From positions 1-48,149 of the forward strand of contig JAEEHS010000053.1 in assembly GCA_016281015.1 (NCBI GenBank): DNA of 48,149 nt. The letters run 5' to 3'. Every line of letters begins with the position of its first letter. Position 1 is the stretch's first letter. This document shows positions 24,705-34,170 of this stretch, piece by piece. A program made the position numbers and the translations under genes. Origin of the DNA: Bacteroidales bacterium (lineage in GTDB: Bacteria > Bacteroidota > Bacteroidia > Bacteroidales > UBA932). The notes below the pieces were generated by a model, which was not told where the DNA came from, ran no database searches, and saw nothing but the letters and a program-made list of their open reading frames with translations.

Positions 24705-24712
24705 TATATTTG
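24705..24712 (+). promoter_or_regulatory. -7 element of the pectin operon promoter
   Basis: TATATTTG fits TAnnTTTG. The position 20 bp upstream holds TAAC and not TTG, so the promoter lacks a good -33 element. The RNA would start near 24719, 20 nt before the GH28 ATG. Confidence 0.5.
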
Positions 24713-24738
24713 TACCCTGACACGAAACTGTTAACCAG

Positions 24739-26169
24739 ATGAATCGCATTTTTAAGAGCCTTTCAATCATAGCTTCAGCTGTTTTCGCACTCGCGTGTGC
24801 GCAGGATGAAAGCTCTCTGTATGAGGGACTTCCGTTTGAAATGCCAAAGGTGCAGCTGCCTTCGATTCCCTCCAGAAGCGTCCTTCTGACGGACTTCGGC
24901 GGAGTCGCGGACTGCAGCACCCTGAACACGGACGCTTTCTCAAAAGCCATAGACGCACTCTCGGAACAGGGGGGCGGCCGGCTGATAGTCCCCGCAGGCC
25001 TCTGGCTCAGCGGCCCGATCACGCTCAAGGACCATATCGAACTCTTCATTGACAAGGATGCCATACTGATCTTTTCGGACGACCCGGAACTGTACCCCAT
25101 CATAGACACTAACTTCGAGGGGCTCGACGTGCGCCGCTGCGTTTCTCCGATCAATGCCCTCGGCGCCCACGACATAGCGATTACCGGCGGGGGAGTGATC
25201 GACGGGGGCGGCACGATGTGGAGGGAAGTCAAGCGCCGCAAGGTCAGCGAGGACCAGTGGAAGGAGATTCTCAAGCGGGACGGAGTCCTGTCGGATGACG
25301 GCAAGGTATGGTTCCCGAACGAGGGCTACAAGGCCGCGAGGGCGACCGCCGGCAGCCTGAACAAGCCTTCCGACGAGTTGGACGAGAATTATATCAAGAC
25401 CTTCCTGCGTCCCGTGCTCCTGTCCCTTCGCGAGTGCGAAAGGGTGCTCATCGAGGACTGCTCATTTCAGAATTCACCCTGCTGGAACTTGCATCCGCTC
25501 TGGTGCAAGGATCTGACAATCAGAAATATAAACGTCCGTAATCCGCATTACAGCGCCAATGGGGACGGTATCGACATCGACGCCTGCGAGAATGTCATCC
25601 TGACGGGCTCCAGCTTCGATGTCGGCGACGATGCCATCTGTATCAAGTCCGGCAAGGATGAGGACGGACGCCGCCACGCCCGCAAGTGCCGCAACCTGAT
25701 TATCTCTGACTGCACGGTCTATCACGGCCACGGCGGCTTTGTGGTGGGCAGCGAGATGTCCGGCGGTGTGGAAAACATCCTTGTCAGGGACTGCCGCTTC
25801 CTCGGAACCGACGTCGGCCTCCGTTTCAAGAGCGCCCGCGGCCGCGGCGGAGAGGTCAAGGACATCTGGTGCGACAATATATATATGAAGGACATAGTCA
25901 ATTACGGGATAATCTTCAATCTCCACTATGCCGGAGTCGCAGCCTCGGAACTTGCTGGCGGACAGGTCGAGCCTGCCTTCACGGTCGACGAGACGACCCC
26001 TTCGTTCCACGACATCCATATTTCCAATGTCTCCCTTGCCGGTCCCTGCCAGGCCGTCTATATCAACGGACTGCCCGAGATGCCGGTCAGGAACGTGGAT
26101 TTCAAGAATTTCAACTACGTGACCGCCAAGGCCCCCGAGGTCCATTACGCCGAGAATATCAGTCTATGA
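24739..26169 (+). CDS. Polygalacturonase, glycoside hydrolase family 28
   Basis: A 476-residue exported protein, probably a lipoprotein (lipobox FALAC, Cys20). The parallel beta-helix has all GH28 catalytic motifs: NGDGID (N274, D276), GDDAI (D297, D298), GHGG (H331) and RFKS (R362, K364), together with the N-terminal DFGGVADCSTLNTDAF typical of the family in Bacteroidota. It hydrolyses alpha-1,4-galacturonan, most likely as an exo-acting or oligomer-cleaving enzyme given the periplasm or surface location. It is the first gene of the pectin operon, facing away from the LacI-type regulator, and its TGA overlaps the ATG of the esterase gene (ATGA). Confidence 0.92.
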   Translation: MNRIFKSLSIIASAVFALACAQDESSLYEGLPFEMPKVQLPSIPSRSVLLTDFGGVADCSTLNTDAFSKAIDALSEQGGGRLIVPAGLWLSGPITLKDHIELFIDKDAILIFSDDPELYPIIDTNFEGLDVRRCVSPINALGAHDIAITGGGVIDGGGTMWREVKRRKVSEDQWKEILKRDGVLSDDGKVWFPNEGYKAARATAGSLNKPSDELDENYIKTFLRPVLLSLRECERVLIEDCSFQNSPCWNLHPLWCKDLTIRNINVRNPHYSANGDGIDIDACENVILTGSSFDVGDDAICIKSGKDEDGRRHARKCRNLIISDCTVYHGHGGFVVGSEMSGGVENILVRDCRFLGTDVGLRFKSARGRGGEVKDIWCDNIYMKDIVNYGIIFNLHYAGVAASELAGGQVEPAFTVDETTPSFHDIHISNVSLAGPCQAVYINGLPEMPVRNVDFKNFNYVTAKAPEVHYAENISL

Positions 26170-27815
26170 AAAAGATAATCCTTCTTCTGGGCATCTGGCT
26201 GAGCGCATCGTCTTTCACCATCCATCTGATGGGCGACAGCACTATGGCCGAAAAAGACCTTCCCAAGGCCGGTGCCGAGCGCGGCTGGGGCATGATGTTC
26301 CAGAATTTCCTGGATCCCTCGGCCGTTACGGTGGTCAACTATGCAAAGAACGGCCGTTCCACCAAGAGCTTCATCGACAATGGCGACTGGACGAAGGTCT
26401 ATTCTTCCGTCAAGCCCGGGGACTATGTCTTCATCCAGTTCGGCCATAATGACTCGAAAGAGTCTGATCCCGAGCGCTATGCTGCGCCCTGGACGGACTA
26501 TCAGAACAATCTCCGCCGCTACATAGACGGAGTCCGCGAAATGGGCGGAATCCCTGTCCTGCTGACCCCGGTGGCCCGTCGCTGGTTCAAGGACGGGGTG
26601 CTGGATAGGAACTGCCATACCGATTATCCCGCGGCCATGAAGGCCGTTGCCGAAGAAAAGGGCGTTACCCTGCTGGATATCACCACGCCGACCCTTGACT
26701 GGCTAGAGGCCCTGGGCGACGAGGCTTCGAAGGCCTATTTCATGATTTCGACAGGTAAGAATGACAATACCCATACGGTCGCTTCCGGCGCCCGCAAGGT
26801 CACCGAAATCGTCTGTGATGCCATCCGCTCGCAGCTTCCCGCCGTCGCCGCCCATCTGGTCCGCTACGATATCGTCGTATCGGCCGACGGCCATGGGGAT
26901 TACCGGACGGTCCAGGAAGCGGTGAATGCCATCCCGGACTACAGCCACAGCGAGATTACCACGGTCTATATCCGCAGCGGCGTCTACAAAGAGCAGGTCA
27001 TCATCCCGCACAGCAAGTTCCGCGTCCATTTCAAGGGTGAGGACGCCGCGAAGACCATCATCACCTTCGACAAGTATGCAAAGAAAAACTGGCCGGGCCG
27101 GGATTTCCCGATCGGGACTTCCGGCAGCGCCTCCATCTATATCCATGCCAGTTACCTGACCTTTGAGGATCTGAGCTTTGAGAACAGCGCCGGGGAAGGG
27201 AAGGACATCGCCCAGGCGGTGGCCGTCTTTACGGACGGGGATTTCCTCTTCTTCAACCGCTGCCGCTTTCTTGGCAACCAGGACACCCTCTATACCTACG
27301 GGCGTTATGGGAAATTCGGCGGCGTGAAACGGAACTACTTCAAGGACTGTTATATAGAGGGCACGACGGACTTCATCTTCGGCCCGAGCATCGCCTACTT
27401 CGAGGGATGTACCCTCCACAGCAAGAAGAACAGTTATGTCACGGCCGCCTCGACCTTCCAGGGGCAGAAGTACGGCTATGTGTTCCGGGACTGCACCCTG
27501 ACCGCCGTGCCCGGCGTGGACAAAGTCTATCTGGGCCGGCCCTGGGGCGCCTATGCCCGGACGGTCTTCCTCCATTGCCACCTCGGGGCGCACATCCTGC
27601 CGGAAGGCTGGCATGACTGGGAAAAGCCCGGCAAGCCGGATACCAGGAAGAATTCCTATTATGGCGAATACCAGAATGACGGGCCGGGAGCCCGCGGACC
27701 GCGTGTCAAGTGGTCCCGTCAGCTCACTGCCCGGCAGGCTGCCGAATATAGCTTTGAGAAAGTGATGTACCAGAAAGAGGATGGCATCCTCTGGAATCCT
27801 TACGACAACCGATGA
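26166..27815 (+). CDS. Two-domain pectin esterase: GDSL/SGNH acetylesterase (CE12-like) fused to pectin methylesterase (CE8)
   Basis: About 549 residues with an N-terminal signal. Residues 18-215 form an SGNH hydrolase of the rhamnogalacturonan-acetylesterase type: GDST with nucleophile Ser25, QFGHND (Asn95) and the C-terminal Asp200-x-x-His203. Residues 235-540 are a CE8 pectin methylesterase with all five family blocks: GVYKEQV, QAVA (Q350), QDTL (Q372, D373), DFIFG (D402) and LGRPW (R458, W460); D373 and D402 are the acid and nucleophile. One chain can thus remove both acetyl and methyl groups from pectin, preparing it for the lyase and polygalacturonase beside it. An open frame extends upstream inside the GH28 gene, but the ATGA overlap and the signal peptide set the start at 26166. 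Its stop overlaps the GH105 start. Confidence 0.9.
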   Translation: MKKIILLLGIWLSASSFTIHLMGDSTMAEKDLPKAGAERGWGMMFQNFLDPSAVTVVNYAKNGRSTKSFIDNGDWTKVYSSVKPGDYVFIQFGHNDSKESDPERYAAPWTDYQNNLRRYIDGVREMGGIPVLLTPVARRWFKDGVLDRNCHTDYPAAMKAVAEEKGVTLLDITTPTLDWLEALGDEASKAYFMISTGKNDNTHTVASGARKVTEIVCDAIRSQLPAVAAHLVRYDIVVSADGHGDYRTVQEAVNAIPDYSHSEITTVYIRSGVYKEQVIIPHSKFRVHFKGEDAAKTIITFDKYAKKNWPGRDFPIGTSGSASIYIHASYLTFEDLSFENSAGEGKDIAQAVAVFTDGDFLFFNRCRFLGNQDTLYTYGRYGKFGGVKRNYFKDCYIEGTTDFIFGPSIAYFEGCTLHSKKNSYVTAASTFQGQKYGYVFRDCTLTAVPGVDKVYLGRPWGAYARTVFLHCHLGAHILPEGWHDWEKPGKPDTRKNSYYGEYQNDGPGARGPRVKWSRQLTARQAAEYSFEKVMYQKEDGILWNPYDNR

Positions 27816-28963
27816 AAAGAATCTGTATCATCCTTGCCCTCGCCTTGACCGCATGCACGGCCAAGGCGCCGCTGTCTCTGAAAGTCGTCCGGAGCGAAAT
27901 GGCCCGCTGCCCGGAGGCGACATTTATCGACGGACTGGACGGACGTCTGAAATGGAACTATACGACCGGTCTGGAGCTCAAGGCCTTCCTGGATGCAACG
28001 CCTGCGGAGGATGTCCTGGACTATGTGGACGCGTGGTACGACAGCGTCATCGATTCCACCGGACGGATCTACAAGTACCGCAAGGAGAACTTTTCCCTGG
28101 ACCATGTCTGCCCCGGACGCACGCTGTTCCAGCTGTACGACCGGACGGGGAAGGAGAAATACCGCGCCGCGATGGACACGCTCTATCTCCAGCTCGTGGA
28201 TCAGCCGCGAAATGCCGAGGGCGGCTTCTGGCACAAGGCCATCTATCCCGATCAGATGTGGCTGGACGGCCTGTATATGGCAATGCCTTTCCTGGCGGAG
28301 TACACAGAACGCTATGTCGCCGACAGCCTCAAAGCCCTGAACAACGAAGACATCGTCCGGCAGTTCCTGACGGCCTATGACCATACCCTGGATCCGGCGA
28401 CAGGCCTGTTGAGGCATGCCTGGGATGCCTCCGGCGAGATGTTCTGGTGCGATCCCGACACGGGTCAGTCCGCCCACGCCTGGGGACGGGCCATGGGCTG
28501 GTATATGATGGCCCTCGTGGACGTCGTCGAAATCCTGCCGGACGGAGAGCAGAAGGACAGCCTCGTGGAAATCTTCCGTTCCCTTTCGGCGACCCTGCCG
28601 CTGTTCGCGGACGCCGCGACGGGCATGTGGTTCCAGGTCCTGGACCAGCCTTACCGGGAAGGGAACTATCTCGAAGCCACCTCGAGTGCCATGTTTGCTT
28701 ACAGTTATCTGAAAGGCTGCCGTCTGGGGATCCTGGACTGCCTGGAATATGCCGTCCAGACGTATGAGAGCCTCGTCAAGACCTTCGTAACGGAAGATAA
28801 TGGGCTGGTCAGCCTGAATGACTGCTGCGAGGTGGCCGGCCTCGGCGGCAAACAGAACCGCAGCGGCGATTACGATTATTATATCCATGAACGCGTGCGC
28901 TCCAATGACCCCAAGGGCATCGGCCCTCTCATCTGGGCGGCGCTGGAATATGAGATGCTATGA
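27812..28963 (+). CDS. Unsaturated galacturonyl/rhamnogalacturonyl hydrolase, GH105
   Basis: A 383-residue exported protein, with a probable lipobox (ALTAC, Cys15). The (alpha/alpha)6 barrel of GH105 is recognisable from FSLDHVCPGRTLFQLY, EGGFWHKAIYPDQMWLDGLY with the catalytic-type Asp152, GLLRHAWDASG, and GRAMGWYMMALVDVVE. GH105 enzymes hydrate the unsaturated uronate at the non-reducing end of lyase products, releasing a 4,5-unsaturated galacturonate that turns into 5-keto-4-deoxyuronate, the substrate of KduI encoded at the right end of the window. Both ends overlap neighbours by ATGA, so translation is coupled with the esterase and the pectate lyase. Confidence 0.9.
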   Translation: MKRICIILALALTACTAKAPLSLKVVRSEMARCPEATFIDGLDGRLKWNYTTGLELKAFLDATPAEDVLDYVDAWYDSVIDSTGRIYKYRKENFSLDHVCPGRTLFQLYDRTGKEKYRAAMDTLYLQLVDQPRNAEGGFWHKAIYPDQMWLDGLYMAMPFLAEYTERYVADSLKALNNEDIVRQFLTAYDHTLDPATGLLRHAWDASGEMFWCDPDTGQSAHAWGRAMGWYMMALVDVVEILPDGEQKDSLVEIFRSLSATLPLFADAATGMWFQVLDQPYREGNYLEATSSAMFAYSYLKGCRLGILDCLEYAVQTYESLVKTFVTEDNGLVSLNDCCEVAGLGGKQNRSGDYDYYIHERVRSNDPKGIGPLIWAALEYEML

Positions 28964-30819
28964 GAAAGTTTGTTTTAGCCATCATGGGGCTTTCCGTCCT
29001 GTTCTCCTGCGGAAAACCCTCCGGCGGGAATACGGACTCATCCGGACTGTCTGTTCCGACAGGGCTGACGCTCTACGGGACGCCGACGGAAACCTCACTG
29101 GGTTTCAAGTGGGATCCCGTTGAAGGCGCAACCCGTTATCAATATCAGCTGCTCAACGGGACGCTGGTGGTGGAAAAAGAGTTTACGGTCAACCGTTTCA
29201 AGAAGTTTGAAAACCTCAATAAAGGAACGACGTATCGTTTCAGCGTGTGTGCCGTATCCGGCAGCGAAACCTCTGCCTGGTCGGACGTCCTGGAGGCCAA
29301 AACGGCCGGAGAAGCCCCTCAGAATCCGGGCCCGATTGAAGGAAACCTGTATGAAGCTTTCAAGATTCCTGCATCGGAAGAAAGCCTGGGAGCGTTAGCA
29401 TTTCCCGGCGCGGAAGGCGGCGGCATGTACACGAGTGGCGGCCGCGGCGGCAAGGTCTATCATGTGACGAGCCTGGAAGATGACGGCAGCACCCCCGGCA
29501 CGCTCCGGTATGCGATCGAAAAAGAAAGCCGTCCGCTGGTTGTTGTCTTTGACGTGGCGGGAATCATTGCCCTGCAGGCTCCGCTCAAGGAGGCGAAGGG
29601 CAATCTGACCATTGCCGGACAGACGGCACCCGGAGGTGGGATCTGCTTGAAGAACTATACGGTCAACCTGCAGGCTGACAATGTGATCATCCGTTTTGTC
29701 CATTTCCGCCTCGGGGATGAGGGTCCCAATGCCGGGGACAGCGAGGATTGTATCTGGGGACGCTATTTGAAACACATTGTCCTGGACCATTGCTCGATGA
29801 GCTGGAGCATCGATGAGTGCGCTTCTTTCTATGGTAATGTGAATATGACGATGCAGTGGTGCATCATCGCCGAATCGATGCTTTCCAGCAAGCACAGCAA
29901 AGGAGACCATGGGTATGGCGGTATCTGGGGCGGAAAGAATGCCTCCTTCCACCACAATCTCCTGGCCCACCACCAGAACCGGACGCCCCGCTTCGACCAC
30001 CAGAACCTGTATGAGGACAATGGCGTGTCCACGGATACGTACCGCGGGAACGTGGACTACCGCAACTGTGTCAACTACAACTGGGGCTCCAGCAATGGTT
30101 GCTATGGCGGGGAAGGCGGTCACTACAACCTGGTGAACAATTACTATAAGAAAGGACCGGATTCCAACGACAAGCGCTATTTCATCGAGGCCGATGGCGG
30201 TTATTCCAAAACTGTGAAGGAAAATGGTTCCGATGTGAAAAAGTATTTCCCCTATGACTGGGCATACCTTTATATGTCAGGGAATTATAATAACGAGTAT
30301 CCCACAGGAAGCAGCAGTTATCCCGACGGGGTTTACTGGAAAAAAACATATTCCGATTACAATCTCTCTTATGAAGGGCATCTTCTCTCTGCTCCGCTTG
30401 CGATTGCCGGCAAGGACGGGAAAGATGTCTATACGACCACGCACTCGGCCGCTCAGGCGATGCAGCAGGTCTGTGCCTGGGCAGGTGCTTCGCTGGTGCG
30501 GGATGCAGTGGACCAGCGCATCTGCGAAGACGTGAAAAAGGGCAGCGGGCGGCTCATCCAGAATATGGATGACGTGAAGAGCGCTTATGGCGCCACCTGG
30601 CCCGAATACAAGGGTGATGCCGTGACAGACAGCGACAAGGACGGCATCCCGGACAGTTACGAGAGTCTATTCTCCCTGAATCCCCTGGACGCTTCCGATG
30701 CGCCAGCCAAGACCCTCGACCCCAAGGGACGTTATACGAACCTTGAAATGTACCTGCATTATTTGGTGAAAGATATTGTCGCCTCCGGGAACGAGGGTGG
30801 CACTTATCAGAAACATTAA
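28960..30819 (+). CDS. Pectate lyase (PL1-like) lipoprotein with fibronectin type III domain
   Basis: A 619-residue surface lipoprotein: signal and lipobox SVLFSC (Cys17). A fibronectin type III domain occupies about residues 33-115 (LGFKWDPVEGATRYQYQL, TTYRFSVCAVSG). The right-handed beta-helix lyase domain follows (about 140-490): ALAFPGAEGGGMYTSGGRGG, YHVTSLEDDGSTPGTLRYAI, ADNVIIRFVHFRLGDEG, DHCSMSWSIDE and HHNLLAHHQNRTPRFD, the last with the Arg expected as the lyase base. It resembles the PL1 family of Bacteroidota. A calcium-binding thrombospondin type 3-like element, DSDKDGIPDSYE, is at about 557-568. It would cut de-esterified homogalacturonan by beta-elimination at the cell surface and give unsaturated oligomers for GH105. 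Confidence 0.87.
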   Translation: MRKFVLAIMGLSVLFSCGKPSGGNTDSSGLSVPTGLTLYGTPTETSLGFKWDPVEGATRYQYQLLNGTLVVEKEFTVNRFKKFENLNKGTTYRFSVCAVSGSETSAWSDVLEAKTAGEAPQNPGPIEGNLYEAFKIPASEESLGALAFPGAEGGGMYTSGGRGGKVYHVTSLEDDGSTPGTLRYAIEKESRPLVVVFDVAGIIALQAPLKEAKGNLTIAGQTAPGGGICLKNYTVNLQADNVIIRFVHFRLGDEGPNAGDSEDCIWGRYLKHIVLDHCSMSWSIDECASFYGNVNMTMQWCIIAESMLSSKHSKGDHGYGGIWGGKNASFHHNLLAHHQNRTPRFDHQNLYEDNGVSTDTYRGNVDYRNCVNYNWGSSNGCYGGEGGHYNLVNNYYKKGPDSNDKRYFIEADGGYSKTVKENGSDVKKYFPYDWAYLYMSGNYNNEYPTGSSSYPDGVYWKKTYSDYNLSYEGHLLSAPLAIAGKDGKDVYTTTHSAAQAMQQVCAWAGASLVRDAVDQRICEDVKKGSGRLIQNMDDVKSAYGATWPEYKGDAVTDSDKDGIPDSYESLFSLNPLDASDAPAKTLDPKGRYTNLEMYLHYLVKDIVASGNEGGTYQKH

Positions 30820-30846
30820 TTTCTATTAACTAATAATCAATCACTT

Positions 30847-33800
30847 ATGAACAATCCAGCAAAGAAACTCTTTCTTGCAGTTCTCTGCCTGGGCGTAAGC
30901 ATGGGAATTCTCTCCGCACAGACGACCGTCAAGGGTATCGTCACGGATGAGAACGGTGAACCGCTGATCGGAGCCGGTGTTGTCGTCGAAGGGACGACCA
31001 ACGGAACCATCACGGGCATCGACGGAGACTATGTGCTGACGGTCCCTTCGGATGCAGTGAACCTGGTATTCTCCTTCATTGGTCTGGCCGACCAGACCGT
31101 TGCCATCAACGGTCAGAGCGAGATCAATGTCGTTCTCAAGGCGGATGCGACTTTCCTCGATGAGGTGGTCGTCGTCGGTTATGCCACGGTCAAACGCCGC
31201 GACCTGCTCGGTTCCGTCGCTTCCGTGGGTGCGGACAAACTCACCGAACAGCCGGTAACGACCGTTTCCCAGGCCCTCGCCGGTAAGATGGCGGGCGTCT
31301 CTGTCGTCACGACGGAAGGTGACCCGGATGCTGACATCAAGATCCGCGTCCGCGGCGGCGGTTCCATCACCCAGGACTCCAGCCCGCTGTACATCGTGGA
31401 CGGTTTCCCGGTGGAATCCATCAACGACATCCCTTCTTCGGAAATCGCTTCGATCGACGTTCTGAAGGATGCCTTCTCCACGGCCATCTACGGTAGCCGG
31501 GGCGCGAACGGCGTTGTCATCGTCACGACCAAGAGCGCTGAGAAAGGCCAGAAGATTTCCGTGAAGGTTAATACGTACTGGGGGCTCAAGACCATGGCCA
31601 ACAAAAAAGCCATCCAGGTGATGGATGCCGAGAACTTTGTGAAGTTCCAGTATGAACTGGCCACGGTCCGTGACAATGTCAGCAGCAACTACACGCCTTA
31701 TTTCGGTTCCTTCTCCGATATCGACCTCTATTCCGGCATTGCTTCCAATGACTGGATCAAGGCCGTGTTCGGCAACACCGGATCCACCTTCAGCGCTGAC
31801 GCCTCCGTTTCGGGCAGCGGTGAGAATTACAACTGGACCCTCGGCTATGCCCATATGGGAGACAAGGCCATCATGAAAGGTTCTTCCTACATGAGAGACA
31901 ACCTCAGTTTCAAGGCCAACTTCAAGACCTCCTCCACGACCAGTATCGACGCCAATATCCGTTACGCCCGTACCCAGGTGCGCGGCGGCGGTGCCAATGG
32001 TATCAAGGATACGGGTACGACTTCCGGTAACGGCCGTCTCAAGCATGCGGTCTCCTACAGCCCGGTTCCCCTGGCGGCCAATGCCGTCGGTGCGGACGAA
32101 GAGCAGGACTTTGGCGACAATGCGCCGCCGCTCCGCTCGGTCGCAGACAACGACAGCAAGTACATCCGCAATGACTGGAACGCCAATGCGGCCTTCAATT
32201 GGGAGATTATCGACAACCTCCGTCTGAAGATTGAAGGCGGCGTGGAGAATTTCACCCAGTCGGACGACCGTTTCTATGGTCTGACGACCTATTATGTGGC
32301 GAATAACTCCACGGTCAAGAGCACCCCGTCCAACCAGCACAAGGAACTCTTCCGGAACAAATACCGGAACACCAATACGCTGAATTACGATTTCAAGAAT
32401 CTGCTGAATAACGATGACCATCAGCTGACGGCTCTCATCGGTGAAGAAATGACCATCCACAAGAGCAATCTCGTCACCCTGATGATCGACGGATTCCCGG
32501 ATTTCTTCAATGCCGAGCATGCCTGGAGCAAGATGTCCTCCGGTATTCCGGCTTCTTCTGCCAATACCATCAATCCGAACGACAACCTGCTGTCCTTCTT
32601 TACGCGGGTCAATTACGACTACAAGCGTCGCTACAGCATCGGTGCAACGTTCCGCGCGGATGGTTCCTCGAAGTTCACCAAGGAAAACCGCTGGGGCTTC
32701 TTCCCGTCCGCGGCCGTGTCCTGGACCATCTCCAATGAGGATTTCATGGCCTCGACCCAGGGTTGGCTGGACCAGCTCAAGCTGCGTTACAGCTTCGGTA
32801 CGGCCGGTAACAACAACATTCCTTCCGGTCTGATGATGCTCCAGTATGCCTCCGTTACGACGGCCTGGCTGAGCCAGAGTTCCAACTACTATGCGCCGGT
32901 CAAATATGACGGCAAGATGGTCAAGGACAATCCGGCCCTGAAGTGGGAAACGACCTATACCCACAACATCGGTCTCGACTTCAGTGTCTTCAAGGGAAAA
33001 CTCTCCGGTGCCGTCGAGGTCTACCAGAATGATATCAAGGACCTGTTGATCAACTATCCGATTCCCGGATCCGGTTATGACAGCCAGTTCCGGAACCTGG
33101 GTTCCACCCGTAACCGCGGTATTGAACTGACCCTCAACGCTCCCATCGTCCAGAAGAAGGACTTCTCCCTCAACCTGAGCGGGAACATTGCCTACAACAA
33201 GAACGTCGTGACGGACCTCGGCGGTCTGGACAAGATTACGGCGCAGTCCTACTGGGCTTCCACCGAAATCGGCGATGACTATATCGTAGAGGTGGGACAA
33301 CCGCTCGGGAATATGTACGGTTATGTCTCCGACGGCTTCTACAAGGCCGAAGACTTCAATTATGTAAACGGCAAGTGGGTGCTCAAGAACGGGATCGATG
33401 ACTCCTCCGACATCGTCGGGGCCAGCTATATGATGCCGGGCGCCCCGAAGTACAAGGTCCTGACCACCGCCAATCCGGTCTATCTCGACAAGGATGGCAA
33501 GGCCACGACGGACAAGGCCAAGGCCGTCAAGGATGCTGATAACAATCCGATTGTCGACCACTACAAGGTATCCAACCTCGACCGCACCATCATCGGCAAT
33601 GCTGCACCCAAGTTTACGGGCGGCTTCGCGCTCAGCGGCTATCTCAAGGGCTTCGACTTCAGCGCGAACTTCAACTTCATGCTCGGCCAGCAGGTCTACA
33701 ATGCCAACAAGATCGAGTTCACCTCTTCCCGTAAGTTCTACAACCGCAACCTCATCAGCGATATGGCGGTGGACAAGCGTTGGACGAATATCGACTGGAC

Positions 33801-34158
33801 AAGCGGTGAACTGATTACCGATCCCGAGAAACTTGCCGCCGTCAATGCCGGCAAGAGTATGTGGTCTCCGGCCATCTCCCAGGCCGTCTTCTCCGACTGG
33901 GCTGTCGAGAATGCTTCCTTCCTTCGCCTGCAGAGTGTCACCCTCGGTTACACGCTTCCTGAGGAACTGACCCAGAAGGTCCATCTCCGCAAGGTTCGCG
34001 TCTATGTGACCGGCAGCAATCTCTTCTGCCTGACTCCTTACTCCGGTTATGATCCGGAGGTCGATACCCGCCGCGCAACACCGCTGACTCCGGGCGTGGA
34101 CTATTCCGCTTACCCGAAGAGCATCGGTTTCGTGGCCGGCTTGAATCTTACCTTTTAA
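30847..34158 (+). CDS. susC: SusC-family TonB-dependent outer-membrane transporter
   Basis: A 1,103-residue outer-membrane protein. After the signal peptide (cleavage near LSAQ) comes the CarboxypepD_reg-like domain (about residues 26-100: VKGIVTDENGEPLIGAGVVV), the TonB-box-like DEVVVVGYA (near 118), the plug domain (VSQALAGKMAGVSV, IRVRGGGSI, IYGSRGANGVVIVTTK) and a 22-strand barrel ending in a terminal aromatic-type strand (GLNLTF). It forms a pedal-bin importer with the SusD protein behind it and takes up oligosaccharides, here presumably oligogalacturonides. It follows the pectate lyase gene by 27 nt with no recognisable promoter in between, so it belongs to the same operon. Substrate inferred from context. 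Confidence 0.93.
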   Translation: MNNPAKKLFLAVLCLGVSMGILSAQTTVKGIVTDENGEPLIGAGVVVEGTTNGTITGIDGDYVLTVPSDAVNLVFSFIGLADQTVAINGQSEINVVLKADATFLDEVVVVGYATVKRRDLLGSVASVGADKLTEQPVTTVSQALAGKMAGVSVVTTEGDPDADIKIRVRGGGSITQDSSPLYIVDGFPVESINDIPSSEIASIDVLKDAFSTAIYGSRGANGVVIVTTKSAEKGQKISVKVNTYWGLKTMANKKAIQVMDAENFVKFQYELATVRDNVSSNYTPYFGSFSDIDLYSGIASNDWIKAVFGNTGSTFSADASVSGSGENYNWTLGYAHMGDKAIMKGSSYMRDNLSFKANFKTSSTTSIDANIRYARTQVRGGGANGIKDTGTTSGNGRLKHAVSYSPVPLAANAVGADEEQDFGDNAPPLRSVADNDSKYIRNDWNANAAFNWEIIDNLRLKIEGGVENFTQSDDRFYGLTTYYVANNSTVKSTPSNQHKELFRNKYRNTNTLNYDFKNLLNNDDHQLTALIGEEMTIHKSNLVTLMIDGFPDFFNAEHAWSKMSSGIPASSANTINPNDNLLSFFTRVNYDYKRRYSIGATFRADGSSKFTKENRWGFFPSAAVSWTISNEDFMASTQGWLDQLKLRYSFGTAGNNNIPSGLMMLQYASVTTAWLSQSSNYYAPVKYDGKMVKDNPALKWETTYTHNIGLDFSVFKGKLSGAVEVYQNDIKDLLINYPIPGSGYDSQFRNLGSTRNRGIELTLNAPIVQKKDFSLNLSGNIAYNKNVVTDLGGLDKITAQSYWASTEIGDDYIVEVGQPLGNMYGYVSDGFYKAEDFNYVNGKWVLKNGIDDSSDIVGASYMMPGAPKYKVLTTANPVYLDKDGKATTDKAKAVKDADNNPIVDHYKVSNLDRTIIGNAAPKFTGGFALSGYLKGFDFSANFNFMLGQQVYNANKIEFTSSRKFYNRNLISDMAVDKRWTNIDWTSGELITDPEKLAAVNAGKSMWSPAISQAVFSDWAVENASFLRLQSVTLGYTLPEELTQKVHLRKVRVYVTGSNLFCLTPYSGYDPEVDTRRATPLTPGVDYSAYPKSIGFVAGLNLTF

Positions 34159-34170
34159 TGCTGAGTGAAG

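Noticed and set aside
30841..33984. A 1,047-codon open frame antisense to the susC gene
   Set aside because: It has no recognisable domain, and every residue of the sense frame fits SusC. GC-rich codon use leaves few stops on the opposite strand; similar antisense frames lie opposite GH3, the FAD oxidase, SusD and the three-module protein.
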